Source: Diplosphaera chodatii (lineage: Eukaryota > Chlorophyta > Trebouxiophyceae > Prasiolales > Stichococcaceae). From it: DNA of 64,000 nt. The translations under genes were made by a program, and so were the position numbers. This document shows positions 48,590 to 61,022 of the stretch, one piece after another (within the stretch, counting starts at the first letter, position 1; each line of letters opens with the position of its first letter). The stretch spans positions 930,001 through 994,000 of the forward strand of contig JAALGY010000053.1 in the NCBI GenBank assembly GCA_032358165.1, given 5' to 3'. The notes under the pieces are model-generated. The model was not told the DNA's origin, ran no database searches, and saw nothing but the letters and a program-made list of their open reading frames with translations.

Positions 48590-51225
48590 TCAAATGGACA
48601 TGCGGCTGACGCTGCGCCTGCCGTGCAGCGGCGGCCGCCCGCTGCCCTGCAGCCAGCGCTGCTGCTGCCCGGGGCGCTGCTGCTGGCGCTGTGCCGGGTG
48701 CCACTGCTGCTGGTGCGCGGGCCCAGTTGGCGCCGGGCACCGGCCGGGCGGCGGCGGTGGGGCAGACTTTGTGGGTGGCTCGTACTCGTGGTCGCTTTGC
48801 GTGACAAATGGGTTGCCGGTCGGCGCCGATGGGGCCTGCGGTATGGAAGAAAAGGTGTTGGCGCCCGTATCGGGCGGCCGAGGGGCACACCGCGTGTGGA
48901 AGGAAGTCCGAACACGCACAGCCGCATCGGCTGCATGGGACGGTGTTGTGCTCACCGGACTGGGACTGCCACTTGGGCGGCTGAACACCACGCGCGTCAC
49001 GCGGGCCCGCACACAGGCCTCCACGATGGCCACCAACTCCCCCGAGGTCTGCACAATGAGGTCAGTATGTCGGTGGCCTTCTGTATTGCAACCCATACGC
49101 CCAGGCAGACGTGAGGAGCAGCGACACTTGTGTACACCCCACGCTCGCGGCCCCCACCTGTGCGCAGCTGCCGGGCAGCATGCCGCGGCCGGCGAGGTGC
49201 AGGAGGCGGGCGTTGGTGCCCGCCAGGTCCGGCGGCAGGTCCTTCAGCACCCAGGGGTGGCGCATGATGGCGGGCAGGCTGATGCGCTGCTGCGGCGTCG
49301 GCCGCAGCAGCCGGTGCAGCAGGTCCTGGCACTCCATGGACAGCTGCGCACGAACAACACGCGAACGTGTCAACATATGGGTGCTTGCCTGGACAGTGAG
49401 GAATGCAGGCACGGAGGCACGGCCCGTGTACACAGGGTGGACATGGTTCATTCTCAGGCCCCAAACCAAACAGGGGTCTTGTAAGGGGCGCAACACAGAC
49501 GGTGGCAACAGGCGGGGACCCACGTGTGGAAGGGGCATGTAGTCCCCGCGCGAGATGCGCGTGAACATGGACTGCATCGCGTGGACGCTCTTGTCCTGCC
49601 CGTCCTCCGGCCGCACGAAGGGGAAGTTCCCTGGCGAAGCACATGGGTCAAGCCATTGTCATCCAAACTGATCGCCCCTCATCATTGTATATTTGTACCG
49701 CTGTTGTACATCATGACCGTGGTACAATATACATGATGACACGAATGCACGGATGCTTTGGAAGTGCAGTCACCTGTCAGCATCACATACAGCGACACCC
49801 CGCATGACCTGTGAGTGCACACAGACACCGGTTGGCATGACGGCCCAGCACAGCCCCAGCGCACGGCGCCACAGGTGCCAGCCGAGCAGGGTGGTGTGCG
49901 CACCAGATGTCGGCAGCCTTCCCATCGTACATCTCCTCAAACAGGACCTCCGGTGCCATGTACTCTGTGCACGACAAGGAGAATCGTCAGCAGCTCACGC
50001 TCAACCCTGTGTTGACATGCAACAGGATAGCATCTATCAAACAGCCAGCTGTTGCTGGTTGAAACAGGAACAGCTGTCACCAGGGGTGCCGCAGGTGGAC
50101 TTCGAAATAGACTGCCCGGCTTCGTCCTTGCTGAAGCCTGCAGCAGCATGATGAAAACTTCATAAGGCCGCGCAAGCCGTTGCTGCTGCCAATAAGTCGA
50201 TGTGACCGCCGCTGACAACATATGCGCCGCACGGCCGAGCCTCACCGAAGTCGCAGATCTTCAGCGTGGGGGAGGCGGCGCTGGTGTCTAGCATCAGGTT
50301 GTCCAGCTTGATGTCGCGGTTGACGATGCCCAGGCGGTGGCAGTAGTCCACCGCCACCACCATCTCCTGGAACAACCGCCGCGCGTGGTCCTCCGCGATG
50401 CCCGCCACCTGCGCCCGAGGCGCCGGCGGCGCGTGAACCCCAGCACTGCCACTCGTGGCTGCCAGCAACAGGGGCAGTGTCGTCGACACAATATGGTCGG
50501 GAGCAACAGGAGGGGCCTGTCGGGACGCACCCCCTGCTGCCACTGCAAGTCGATAAGCTGGCTGAGGTCGCCGCCCGAGACGTAGTCCATGACGATGGCC
50601 AGGTAGTGCGACGTCAGGAACACCTCCTGCGGCACCCGGCTCATGTGGTGAATCCAAGAAGTGACATTGCTTGTGAGGCGAGTGATGTCACGCCGGCGGG
50701 TGGGGGGTTGCACCCAGCCGCACCTTGAGCTGCACAATGTGCGGGTGGCCCGCGCACATCTTGTGGTTCGCCAGCTCCCGCGCGACGGTCCGGGCGTCAA
50801 ACTCCGCCCCGAAGCGAGCCAGAAACTTGATTGCGACATGCTGATTACTGCCGCGATCCAGTGCGAGCTGCACGAAGGCTGTGCCGCCCCTGCACGGTTG
50901 CCACAGACATTGGTCATGGTTGATCATCAAGCAAGCATTCACACAGAACCTTGGCCCGACCACGCTCCGTTGCGATGGTGAGAGGCCGCGCATCAGCAGC
51001 GTGTGGCCACGAGTGTCACCTGTGGAGATCTCGCACGTAGGTGTAGCGCTGGTGCCCCTGCAGCGGGTCCAGCAGGCTGTGCGCCTGGTCATGGCTGCCG
51101 GGCCAGGCGCTGCCGCCCGAGGACCGCCCACATGCAGCCGTGGCACCTCCAGAGGGCTGCATCGACCCCAGATCATCGACATCCGCGGAGCCGGCGCTGC
51201 GCAGCTGCAGCGGGGCGGCCGTCAT
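48590..51225 (-). CDS. SnRK2-like serine/threonine protein kinase (copy 2)
   Basis: Read on the minus strand from a probable ATG at 51225 (MTAAPLQLRSAGSADVDDLG). The N-terminal exon ends TYVRDLHR and joins in phase 2 to GGTAFVQLALDRG, the same intron position and phase as in copy 1. Then: [91 protein letters not shown], the activation-loop exon (50146-50089) [79 protein letters not shown] and RHPWVLKDLPPDL. A long Pro/Gln/Ser tail with NPFVTQSDHEYEPPT ends at 48590. The P-loop (GGTAFV) lacks glycines of the GxGxxG pattern, but the ATP lysine, NRD aspartate and DFG are present. Start inferred. Confidence 0.9.
49682..49738. repeat. Inverted repeat (possible hairpin) in a kinase intron
   Basis: The left arm tgtatatttgtacc and right arm ggtacaatataca are near-perfect reverse complements with one base of slippage, separated by about 20 bases. 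It lies in an AT-richer intron of kinase copy 2. Could be a small element remnant or chance. Confidence 0.5.
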
Positions 51226-52775
51226 GTGGGTGTGGTCCGGGTAATCGCGGGCCCTGCAGCACAAGACAGGCCCCTGGAGACAGCTGTATCGTTGAAATGC
51301 CACGCTGGTTCATGTGGCTGGAGCCCATCAGCGTCGATGAGATTGTAGAAAAGCTCTCCTTGGCGTGCAGCCGACAACCTTGTACTGCGCAGACAGGCCT
51401 GGCAAGTGACTTTGCACCCGTGCTGGGTGCGGTCATCTGTACAGCGGCATCAGCGTTCATGACACAGCTGATGCGACCGTACTCCGCCCAAGGTTGCGAG
51501 GCGTACTCGTCGCAGGGCACCATACGCGGTAGCGGAACACGCTGACCTCGCGAAAGTGCAGTAGTCGGCAGGGTCGCAACTTTCCGCAATAAAGCGGCAG
51601 ATGCTCACCCGGGCTTGGAATACTCTTCCAGAATGTCGAGGTGAGTCGCGGCGCTGCAGTCCGACTGCAATGACGCGGTCGCCGAAAAACTACTGTCGCT
51701 GACGCAACGGGGCTCGCAGCCGCTGCTGGTGAAAACCAACTCCACGGCCCCCAGCATCGCTCCACGCACAGCCTTGCAGCTGCGCGGATGCAGCGCCGAA
51801 GCGGCGGGCGTGCGCGGTTCCAGGAGGCGGAGGAGGGCGCAGCTGGTGTCCTGGATGGCTGATGCCCGGATCTGAGTGGCGCCCGTACCGTGCAGTCAGT
51901 ACAGGCAACAGCGTCCTGTTGCCGGAAGTAGTCGCTGACGTACTTACATAAGTGGAACTTGAGTGTGACATAGGGACACAAGGCAGATGTGCTTGCTTGT
52001 TCGCGTGTGTGCTCTAATTTCGTGGGCGTGAAAAGCTTGAGCTCACGTCACACTCCCGACACCCGATGTTGCGAGAGCCTGCATGTCGAGAGTCAGTCGG
52101 TCATGGCCTGTGCCGCCCTCAGGTCATGCACACACATGCCATAGCAATACAGGACGATCAGCACCACAGTTCACCTGTCAGCTCTGGCGGCAAGCCTTCC
52201 TCCCAGGCGCTGGTGGCTGACGGCTTGACTTGGATCAAGCCCGCTCAGGAGCTGTCACCACGTGCCGCTGGCCGGCTGTTAGACTGCCGACATTTGGCCA
52301 GCTTTCAGACTGGCTCGGGCCGTCGCTGCTGTCGCTGCTGTCGTTGCTGCCGCTGCTGGTCCTGCTGCAGGGGCGGCTGCTTGCGCTGGCTGTGTCCAGT
52401 CGCCGGCAGCGCATCCCCAGCCTGATCTGGCACCGGGGACTCAAACTCCATCTTTGCGAAGCCGGCGCGCTGCGGGCACAATTGCTTTATGATTGGTCCG
52501 AAAGCCTGATGCTATAGAGACAAGCAGGAACTGCACCATGCAACGTCAACCTTGGCAGGCAGTCATGCACCTGCGGAAACGTGCGCAGCGTGACCTCCTT
52601 GATGCTCTCCTTTCCCCTTCGTGTACGGCTCCAGAAGCAGGCGCAGGCGATCACACCTGCGATGACGGACACTATGCCTCATGTCAGACTGAAGGACGTA
52701 CACTTTACGAACGCTCTCGCAGGTCGGGCAAGACTTTGAGTGCATGCGGCGCGCAGAAGCGCCCGCCAACTTGGA
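51226..52775. other. Intergenic region, no recognised gene
   Basis: About 1.5 kb between the kinase copy 2 start and the peptidase stop, both on the minus strand. A 174-codon minus frame (51457-51981) and a plus frame with a Leu-rich stretch (52230-52517, LLSLLSLLPLLVLLQG) are open, but neither shows a family match or clear splice partners. It should contain the kinase promoter and the peptidase 3' UTR. Confidence 0.35.
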
Positions 52776-55700
52776 CTACAGCGATGAGTCAGTGGCACAG
52801 TCCTCACCGCCCAGCAGGACCAGGATGCCGAGGCCCACGGCTGCCAGGAACGCATGGTCGTACCCCTGCCCTTGCGCATCGGGACCGCCGTCTGGGCATG
52901 CTGACAGGGCGTGCAGCAGGAAGGCGTACTTGAGCGCCACCTCCTCGAGCCGGTCGTAGATGCCGCTGGAGCCAAAGTGGCCCTCCAGGTGGCACTGCGG
53001 GGGTGTGCAGCCACGGTGCTCAGCAGCTGTGCGGGGTTGCCGCCAGGAGCAGGATGTCGATCAGGACGGCGGTGCGACCCTCACCTTGAAGAGCAGCAGG
53101 TGGTCGCTGGTGGACATCGACCGGATTTTGGCTACCAGCTTGGCCGGCTGCAGGAGAGCACAGCACTAGTCGGCACTGGCTCCTAAGGACATCATGCACT
53201 GGCAGGGTTAGACTGACCATGGCGTGGCGCAGCGCACCTCCCAGTAGGACACACGAGGATCGGACAGCCCTGCCGTGACCAGCATGTGCGGGTAAGCCTG
53301 CGCCTTCACATTGTCGTACGGCGAGTACGACTTCATGTACTCATAGGCCGTCCTGTTGTGCAGCGGGTCGCCTGCACATGAACCAGATGTGGGATTCAGG
53401 TGCACAGCTTGCAGAGCACCTATGCCAGGAGATGCCAGCATCTCAGGTGCAGGAGCACAGCATCCACACAGCAAGGGGGGTCAGCTGCGGGCCGCACCCC
53501 ACTCCTCCCACTCGCCCACAGTCAGCGGCAGCGTGGGGTCGCGCTCCGTCGTCAGCGCATCCACGAACGGCACGCCCAGCACCGCAGCCTGCAGCGCACC
53601 CCGGGACAATCGACGGGCGTACCAGGCGGAGCACCATGTGCATCTTGAAGGACTCAGGCCACGGGTCGGCCACCGGAACCAGCCAGCGTCGCGGGCGCCA
53701 ACCTTGAAAAGTCCTGGACGCATGTTGACCGGGGCGCCGATGGTGAGGCCGCCGGCGGAGCGGCCCTCGATGGCCAGCCGCTCCGGGGTGGTGTACCCCT
53801 CCTGTGCAGCATCGAGACACACCGGTGCTGCTGGCGAGAGGCTGCTTTATCTGGATGTCAGCTGCTGCACCCTGACTGGTCACACCTCCTTTGGTGCGCG
53901 CAGGAGGCTGCACCAGAGGGTGAACAACACACAGGAATGTGCAGGACAAGTGAGCGGCGGCGCCATGTCTCGGGCGCCGCCGTGCTGATGGTGATCCAGC
54001 TGAGGGGGCTGCTGTACGGCTGCTGAGTACCTTGCGCTGGGGGGCAGTTGTCTCGCTGCACACTGCGCTCGACCTTCACCGCATCTTCATAGAATGCAAA
54101 TATGACAAGCCAGATGTAGCGGGGGGGCTCAGACCTTTATCAGGTGCTCTGCTGCCGCGATGAAGTCAGTGAACGTGTTGCGCTTCTTCATCAGCTTGCC
54201 ATCCTGTCACACACGATGGCAATGCAGGCGTGAGACATGACAGTCACACTACATCACATGTTTGCGCAAGCGCGGCACCCCCATGATGAGCTGTCAGCGC
54301 AGGATGTCTGCCGCTGACCTGGTACCAGTACGCGCCCAGCTCACCACCGCCCCGGATATGCGCAAATGCGCAGACAAAGCCCCTGCACCACCAGTGGTTA
54401 TGATATCTGGATTGCGGCTGCTTCAGTCACGTGCCAGGATGCGGTCCGTCTGCAGGCTGACGGTGCCAGTAACCTGACTCCGCACACCTGTCCAAGATTG
54501 AGAGACGGTCTGCGTTGAAGTAGGGGTCAATGGCGATGCCATACGCCCCATAGCCCTCGAGCAGCAGCGGGCTGCCTGCGCCCCCGAAGCGGATGAGGTC
54601 CTTGCGGTACATCAGCGAGATGGGCACCTCCACACCATCTGGCGACCGTGACCAAACGCGCTCAGCCCTGCGCCCAGATACAGGGAGGGTTGCGCTCTTG
54701 CACAAATCATGGACAGCAAGAGACGGGAGCTCTGATGTTGCTGCAGCTGCAACTGAGCACCAGCTGCAGCATGAGCAGAGGCTTGTGGCGTCTCAAGATG
54801 TGGCTTGATGGGGCGGTGCGGCAGGGACGGCAGCAACGCACTGGTATGCCTCTCGGTCGTAGCCGCCGACCACCTCCTGCTCCTGCTTTGTTTGCCGCTT
54901 CCCTGTCATCGTTTACGTTGCATAGGATCTCAGTCAAATCTTCCATCACCCCAGCAGTCGCGAATGTGCATCAGAGTCAGTTGTGATACAAATGATGCGC
55001 CACCGTGGCAGACTAACATTTGGTGCACACCTGACACCAGGTCGAAATCGAAGGTGGATGGCGGTGTGACCAGGGAGCTGTAGGAGATCCGCGTGACGTT
55101 GCTGGCAAATGGGCCAAGATCGCCGAAGCCGACCGAAGCACCATCTTCGGGCAGCTCCAGCAGCCGTCCCTTGCCCAAAGATGTGACAGCCTGTTGTCGT
55201 TCGACACCATGTCAAACAACTCGAACCGTCTGGTAACATACCGTCTTGGTCGCGGTGTAGCAAGCACGCCGATGCTGGCACTCCAGATGCGACCAAGGAT
55301 CAGCAGCAGCAGTTCGGACCTGTTGGGGGTCAACCGGCAAGTCGTACACCACGGGCGTGACGGCGCCCCTCTCCCTCACCAGCACCGTGAGGTGGTCTGC
55401 GGGCACCACACCATGCTGCCGCTGGGGGACCGAGCAGCAACTGGCAGCTGTGTGCAACACAAACATGCTGACAGCGGGCATCAAGACATACGCTCGGAGA
55501 TGGTGAAGCCTTCCAGCTGCACCTCCACATCGTGATCAATCAGCACCTGCGCCCCCGCAAGATGGCTGCCGTCAAGTTTCGCACAGCACGGTGCAGCCCA
55601 GCGTACTTGGATGTGACAGGAGGACATAGGAGGCCCACAATGCAGACCTCTGATTATTGAAAACTGTGGTTTCAAGGGGACAGCAGTGTACTGCATGACA

Positions 55701-57846
55701 CACCGATGTGCGTGTTGCCTTTGTTACAGGTGCGGTGAGCAACTCGCCGTTGCGGCGTGCCGGGTCAGCCACCAGGATGAACAGCTGACCGCCCCAGTCC
55801 AGCACCTGCTGCATCTGCCGCTCGTGCACACGCGGTTGCAGCAGCAGCCAGGGTTCTGCCAGCAACACACAACAACAGTGGCAACACGGTCAACACCTGA
55901 AAAGTTTCGCCCGGCGCAGACGACAGGGTTGCACCCTATCATCAAGGGAGCAGCTGTAAAGGATTGACGGTGCTGGGGCGTAAAGAGCATGTGCAGCAAC
56001 CTGTCGGTTTGTCGGCATCCAGCATCATGACGCTTGTTGTTGTGGACGAGGCGCTATACAAGAAAATGTGGCGGCCTCGGCGCGATGGTTGCAACCCAAT
56101 GCTGAATGCCGCATCGGTCTCATTGTAGATCATCACCGGCTTGCTTAGGCCTCGTGCTGTCACTGAATGGCGCCACAATGTGCTGGCGCGCTTTGCTGAA
56201 TCCTGCAGAGGTGGGCCAGCAACAGTTGCATCATAAGCATCCACAAGGCACAGGTTCAGGGTGGAAGCTCTGCATTTAGCCTCTTGTGCCAGCTGCAGGA
56301 AATGGTTTGCATAAGGAGAGTCACCACAAGATTTCGGGTCGTAGTCAGGCACACAAGGGTACGCAGGTACCTGAGTGACGCAAAAGAATGTGGTATTGTC
56401 GTTAGCCCAGACGACATCGCCGCCTGCCACATTGTTGATGGGGCCCAATGTCTGCGCCTTGACGGCCTTGCCCCCGGCCCAAGTCACATTCCGTACATAG
56501 AGCTTGTACACCTCATCTCCCTTGAGATCCAGGGTGTACGCCATCCACACACCGTTTCGAGAGACCTGTCCATGCGTGATTGGGATACTGTGGTTCCCCT
56601 TTATTGGGAGTACTGTTCTCTGCAGCCCTTGAAGGGGAAGCATTCATAGCAGATTGAGGTTTGCATGCTAAGATTGCCACACAGACCACAGACCCCGCTG
56701 GAGCGCAAGTGGGCAGCATCACTTGGTGCATCGCACCGAGATGGCGCCGACGCCCAGGAACTGAGACCCAGCCGCTTTGATGACAGCATTCTGGTCCAGC
56801 AGCACCTGCTCCGGCTGCTTGGCATCCATGACGTCATGAATGGTAGGAGAACCAGCGCCGGGTGGCAGCTGACGCCTGATGCAGCAGACACATTTTGGCG
56901 GGTGGAAACCAGTTTGGCAGGGCTGGCCGTGGTCCGAACACCTCCAGAAACGCATGCATGCGTCAGGGTTGAGCATCACCTGGCATAGACGGGATACTGG
57001 CCATTCGCCACCCGATAACTGTGGTACCAAAACCCATCGTGTTGCTGCGGTAGCGAGACCATACAGGTCAGATATGTAGTCCTGCCTCTCTCGACGGACT
57101 GTACACAAGGCCAACAGCAGGTAGCAGCAGTTCCATGTGCCCCAATAACCAACCTGGGCTGGGTATGTCTCCTCGGGTGGGATGCGCGCTTTCATCTCCT
57201 CGAACAATGTATCCTGCAGGCCCTGAGTTGGCGCCATGACCGCTGCAGTGTAGTTGTTCTCCTCCATCAGATGTGTCAACACTTCTGGGCTCTTCCTGCG
57301 GTGATTCGGCATGTGGTCACTCGAGTGCTGCTGCCCTGCCATCCTCAGGTGGGCCCTGCAAGCCTGGACAGCGCTTTACACTGATGAGGCGCCAACAAAC
57401 ACTCGCCTGGAATCATCACGGAGCCAGAAGAACGGATCGGTACGCCTGTCCACAAAGTTGCCTTCAAACTTCGCTGTCAAGACACGCGGTCGAGAGGCCG
57501 TCACAGGCGATGCATGACCTGCGCCTCAAGTAATGCAGTCCTGGAACAGCTCACAAACCTTGTCCAGCGCACAAGAGCGCAAGCGCAAATGATCTGGTCA
57601 GTGCCCGATACCAGTGCATACCTTCGAGCAGTGCTGTGGCGTTGGTGCAGTCACCATGCAGCATATCAGGCTGCTCATGCTCGCTCTGCGCCGCCACGCT
57701 GTACACCTGCTGCCGGAGCGCCAGATCATGTCAACTGATATGATATAGACAAAGCAGCAACAGTCAGCCCTCCCTGCTCCACTCACCAGCGCCGAGATGA
57801 TCAGAATGGTCAAATGTCGGAGTACGTTGCACAGGATGATCCTCAT
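52776..57846 (-). CDS. Oligopeptidase B-like prolyl oligopeptidase (S9A) with signal peptide
   Basis: S9A peptidases cleave short peptides, oligopeptidase B after basic residues. Exon 1 (57846-57787) reads [20 protein letters not shown], a signal-peptide-like start, joined to [20 protein letters not shown]. The propeller part includes [57 protein letters not shown] and [20 protein letters not shown]. The hydrolase part includes [40 protein letters not shown], and the nucleophile Ser in [20 protein letters not shown] (Ser near 53759). Then come [34 protein letters not shown] with the acid Asp, and [20 protein letters not shown] with the catalytic His. The tail adds a hydrophobic stretch ([18 protein letters not shown]) before the stop at 52776. 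The triad is complete. About twenty exons; several boundaries are approximate. Confidence 0.9.
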
Positions 57847-58495
57847 GATTGCTGATGGCTGGGGTCTGCCAGTGCAGCCGGAAGCGACATGGGTTGGCAG
57901 CAACAAGCAGCAGCGGTTTCGTGCAAATCCAGTGCTGGTCAACTGATGAAGATGATGGACGTGACAGACGCCTTCGCAAGGGGAAGACAGCAAGCTGATG
58001 ACAGTGCTTCACTCAAGTTCTGATAAAAAACCACTCAAGCGCGTTGACAGTCGAACCTTCGCAAAGACGAAATCGTGCACAACTGTTAGACCAGATTGCG
58101 AGAACCAGTGTACGGGCACAAACTGGCAATTACAGCCCCTGTAGCAGGGGGCTGCGCCCCGTTCGAGATGGTGTAATTGGGGCCAATGAAGGGAGCGCCC
58201 AACGAGTGGCCAACGGCCCGGAAATATTCTGCCGATCAGATCCGGGCGCTTTATGTAATAAGCTTGTGGTCTGGAAAGCTCGGCTGCATGCGGAGGGCTG
58301 CACAGTGTACCTTTGCAGTGTTCGCTGGAGTAGTACAATGGCGGCAATGACAGGACCCTCGGTGAGCCGGCTGCCTGCCCTGCGCTCCGCATGCTCAGTG
58401 CACCACCCGACGTTCGGCCAGCCGGCTCGCTGTCCGCGAGCTGCGCGAACTCCTGCAGCAGCCGCTTGCTTGCATCATGAACACAACTTTCTGGC
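57847..58495. promoter_or_regulatory. Divergent intergenic region, S9A peptidase / APS reductase
   Basis: About 650 bases between the peptidase start (minus) and the APS reductase start (plus). An in-frame stretch at 58338-58499 (MAAMTGPSVSRLPALRSACS) resembles a transit peptide and might be a first exon, but no in-phase donor was found for it. Confidence 0.3.
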
Positions 58496-61022
58496 TTGAC
58501 GTTTACAAGTGCACGGTGCATGCGTAGGGGGCGCTCGCGGCGGCGGCACTGCAGCAGCGGAGGGCTGCAGGCGCGCCATGCGGCAGCAGGCTCCTGCCGC
58601 GGTCGGCCGAGCCTCGCAGGCAGCACAAGCAGCAGCAGCGCTCACCGGCTGTGTGCTCTGTATCGTCCCGCCAGCAGGTGTTTGACTGCTTGGCCACTGC
58701 AGCATGCACCTCCTCGGCCTCCGGCATGCGTCTTGGCCTGACATGCTCATTATCGTGAGCCATTGTTGCCTTCTGCAGATCAACGTTGCAGCGGTCCAAG
58801 AGCGCACGGAGACGATCGACTGGCAGGCGACGGCTCAGGAGTTGGACACCAAGTCCCCTCTTGAGATTATGGACCATGTGAGTTCACACCCCATGAGGCC
58901 CGTCCCAAGCATGCGCATCTGAGCATGTCTGCATGCTGTCGTTCTGTACAGTCGCATTCAAGCAGCAGCATCTCCTGCTTGACCTTGAGTATCGCGCAAC
59001 GTGCAGGCGCTCAAGACCTTTGGCAGCGATGTTGGGATCGCCTGGTCGGGCGCTGAGGATGTGGCGCTTGTAGAGTATGCGCACTTGACAGGCCGCCCGT
59101 ACAGGGTGTTCAGGTGAGTCAGCTGCGATGCAATCAAATCACCTATCACGCTCATGGCCATCTATCCGGCACTGAACCGTGAAGCAATGGATATGAGTCC
59201 GTCACAAACCATGCAATGCTTGCAGCCTGGACACTGGACGGTTGAACGCCGAGACATACCGTGTCTTCGATGCTGTGGAGAAGCACTACGGCATCAAGAT
59301 CGAGTACACGTTCCCAGACGCTCAGGAGACGATGGACCTCGTGCGTGAGAAGGGCATGTTCTCGTTCTACGAGGACGGTCACCAGGAGTGCTGCCGTGTG
59401 CGGAAGGTGAGTTGCAGGCAACCGTCCAACCTCACACCCTGTCGGGCTTTGCGGCAACGAGGTTACCCCATGCCGTATACAGGCACGGCAACAGCTGTGC
59501 ACCTGATCTGCAGGTGCGGCCGCTGCGGCGACAGCTGAAGGGCCTGAAGGCCTGGATCACCGGGCAGCGCAAGGACCAGAGCCCCGGCACACGGCAGGCA
59601 GTCCCTGTGGTGCAGGTGCGCTCTGCACAAGTAGTAGTGGCGCAAGTAGCTTCTGCTGCGCGGTGTGCTGCCAGCTGCACGCAAAGCGTGCTGCAGACAG
59701 AGTCATGCAAGTGAAGTGCGTTTGTTCAGGTGGACCCGGTGTTCGAGGGCTTGGATGGCGGCGAGGGCAGCCTCATCAAGTACAACCCGTTGTCGAACCT
59801 GTCGTCGGCAGAGACGTGGAACTTCCTGCGGGTCATGGTGCGCTTTCCCTGCATGTTGCCAGGGCATGTGTGTATGGTGTTCGACACAGGTGGGTCTGTT
59901 GACCGTCAGATGTTGTGGTCTGTGCTGATGCTTAGCATCCCATGGTGCAGGGTGTGCCCACGAACACGCTGCACCAGCAGGGCTATGTGTCCATTGGCTG
60001 TGAGCCGTGCACGCGGCCGGTGCTGCCCAACCAGCACGAGCGGGAAGGCCGCTGGTGGTGGGAGGTGCGCTTGCTGCACCGCTGCTGGCGCATGCTAGAT
60101 TGATGAGGGAGCCTGACGCATGTACACCCAGTCTTTGCTCACTCTCCGCATGGAACCTCAGACCCCAAGCTTCAAGTACTTGTCTATTGACCGGGGCCCC
60201 TGCCTGCCTGGCTGCCACAGGACCAGACCGCCAAGGAGTGCGGCCTGCACTCCGGCAACGTCGTGCAGTCGGCAGAGGCGCAGGCGGCGGGCGAGCAGGC
60301 GGACTTGTGGGCCAGCGGCCCCGTGGAGGCCCTGGACCATGCGGCGCTGGAGAAGCTGGCGGACGGCCAGCGCGACAAGGACACCCTGGTGGTCCTATAC
60401 GCGCCCTGGTGCCAGTACTCCCAGGTACCTGTCGGGACAATTAGCGCCAGTCAGCTGCGCATTGCCTGCTACCAGCTCGACGCTTGCAAGCTGCATGCTG
60501 TCAAGCATGCCTCGGATGCCAGCCGGGGAGCTGTCCTGGGGTGCGAGCTCTGATGTCGCGCTATTGCCAAGCGGAGGCTGGCAACACAGTTGCGCACAGT
60601 AGGCAGTCCTTGATGAGCCTTGAGACCTGCTGCAGGCTATGGAGGGCTCGTACAACGAGCTGGCAGAGCAGCTGCAGGGCTCGCATGTGCGGGTGGCCAA
60701 GTTCCAGGCGGACGTGGACCGTGACTTTGCACAGGAGCGCTTCGGCCTGAAGACCTTCCCCACCATTGTAATGCTGCCAAAGGCTGGAGACCAGGTGTGG
60801 GCGCGGGATGCCACATGCACAAGCCGCTGCACCACAATGTGTTTGCTCTGAATTCCCGCATTGCACTTGATCGGTCCGTGCACTCGCCAGCTGCATGTGC
60901 CATGTGTCAACACACTGCTATTCATTGCTATGATGTGTGTTTTGCAGGTGGTGCGGTACCCAAGTGAGCGCCGTGATGTCGACACGCTTAAGATGTGGGT
61001 CAAGACGGTCGCCGGCAGCTGA
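58496..61022 (+). CDS. Plant-type adenylyl-sulfate (APS) reductase with thioredoxin-like C-terminal domain
   Basis: It reduces APS to sulfite in plastid sulfate assimilation. A Ser/Arg-rich N-terminus fits a transit peptide; the exact start and first junction are uncertain. The reductase domain starts [28 protein letters not shown]; then [40 protein letters not shown]; the Fe-S pair in [69 protein letters not shown] with CxxC; GRWWWE; and the catalytic Cys in KECGLHSGN. The C-terminal domain reads [15 protein letters not shown], joined to [55 protein letters not shown], ending AGS-stop at 61022. The redox motif is WCQYSQ where plant APS reductases usually have WCPFCQ or WCPYCQ, so the second Cys is Ser. 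Confidence 0.93.

Noticed and set aside
48483..49484. Open frame of 333 codons on the plus strand
   Set aside because: Cys- and Gly-rich frame antisense to the kinase copy 2 tail and kinase domain exons.
58338..58499. Alternative transit-peptide start for APS reductase
   Set aside because: The frame looks like a transit peptide, but no donor before its stop joins in phase to the next conserved exon; kept only as a possibility.
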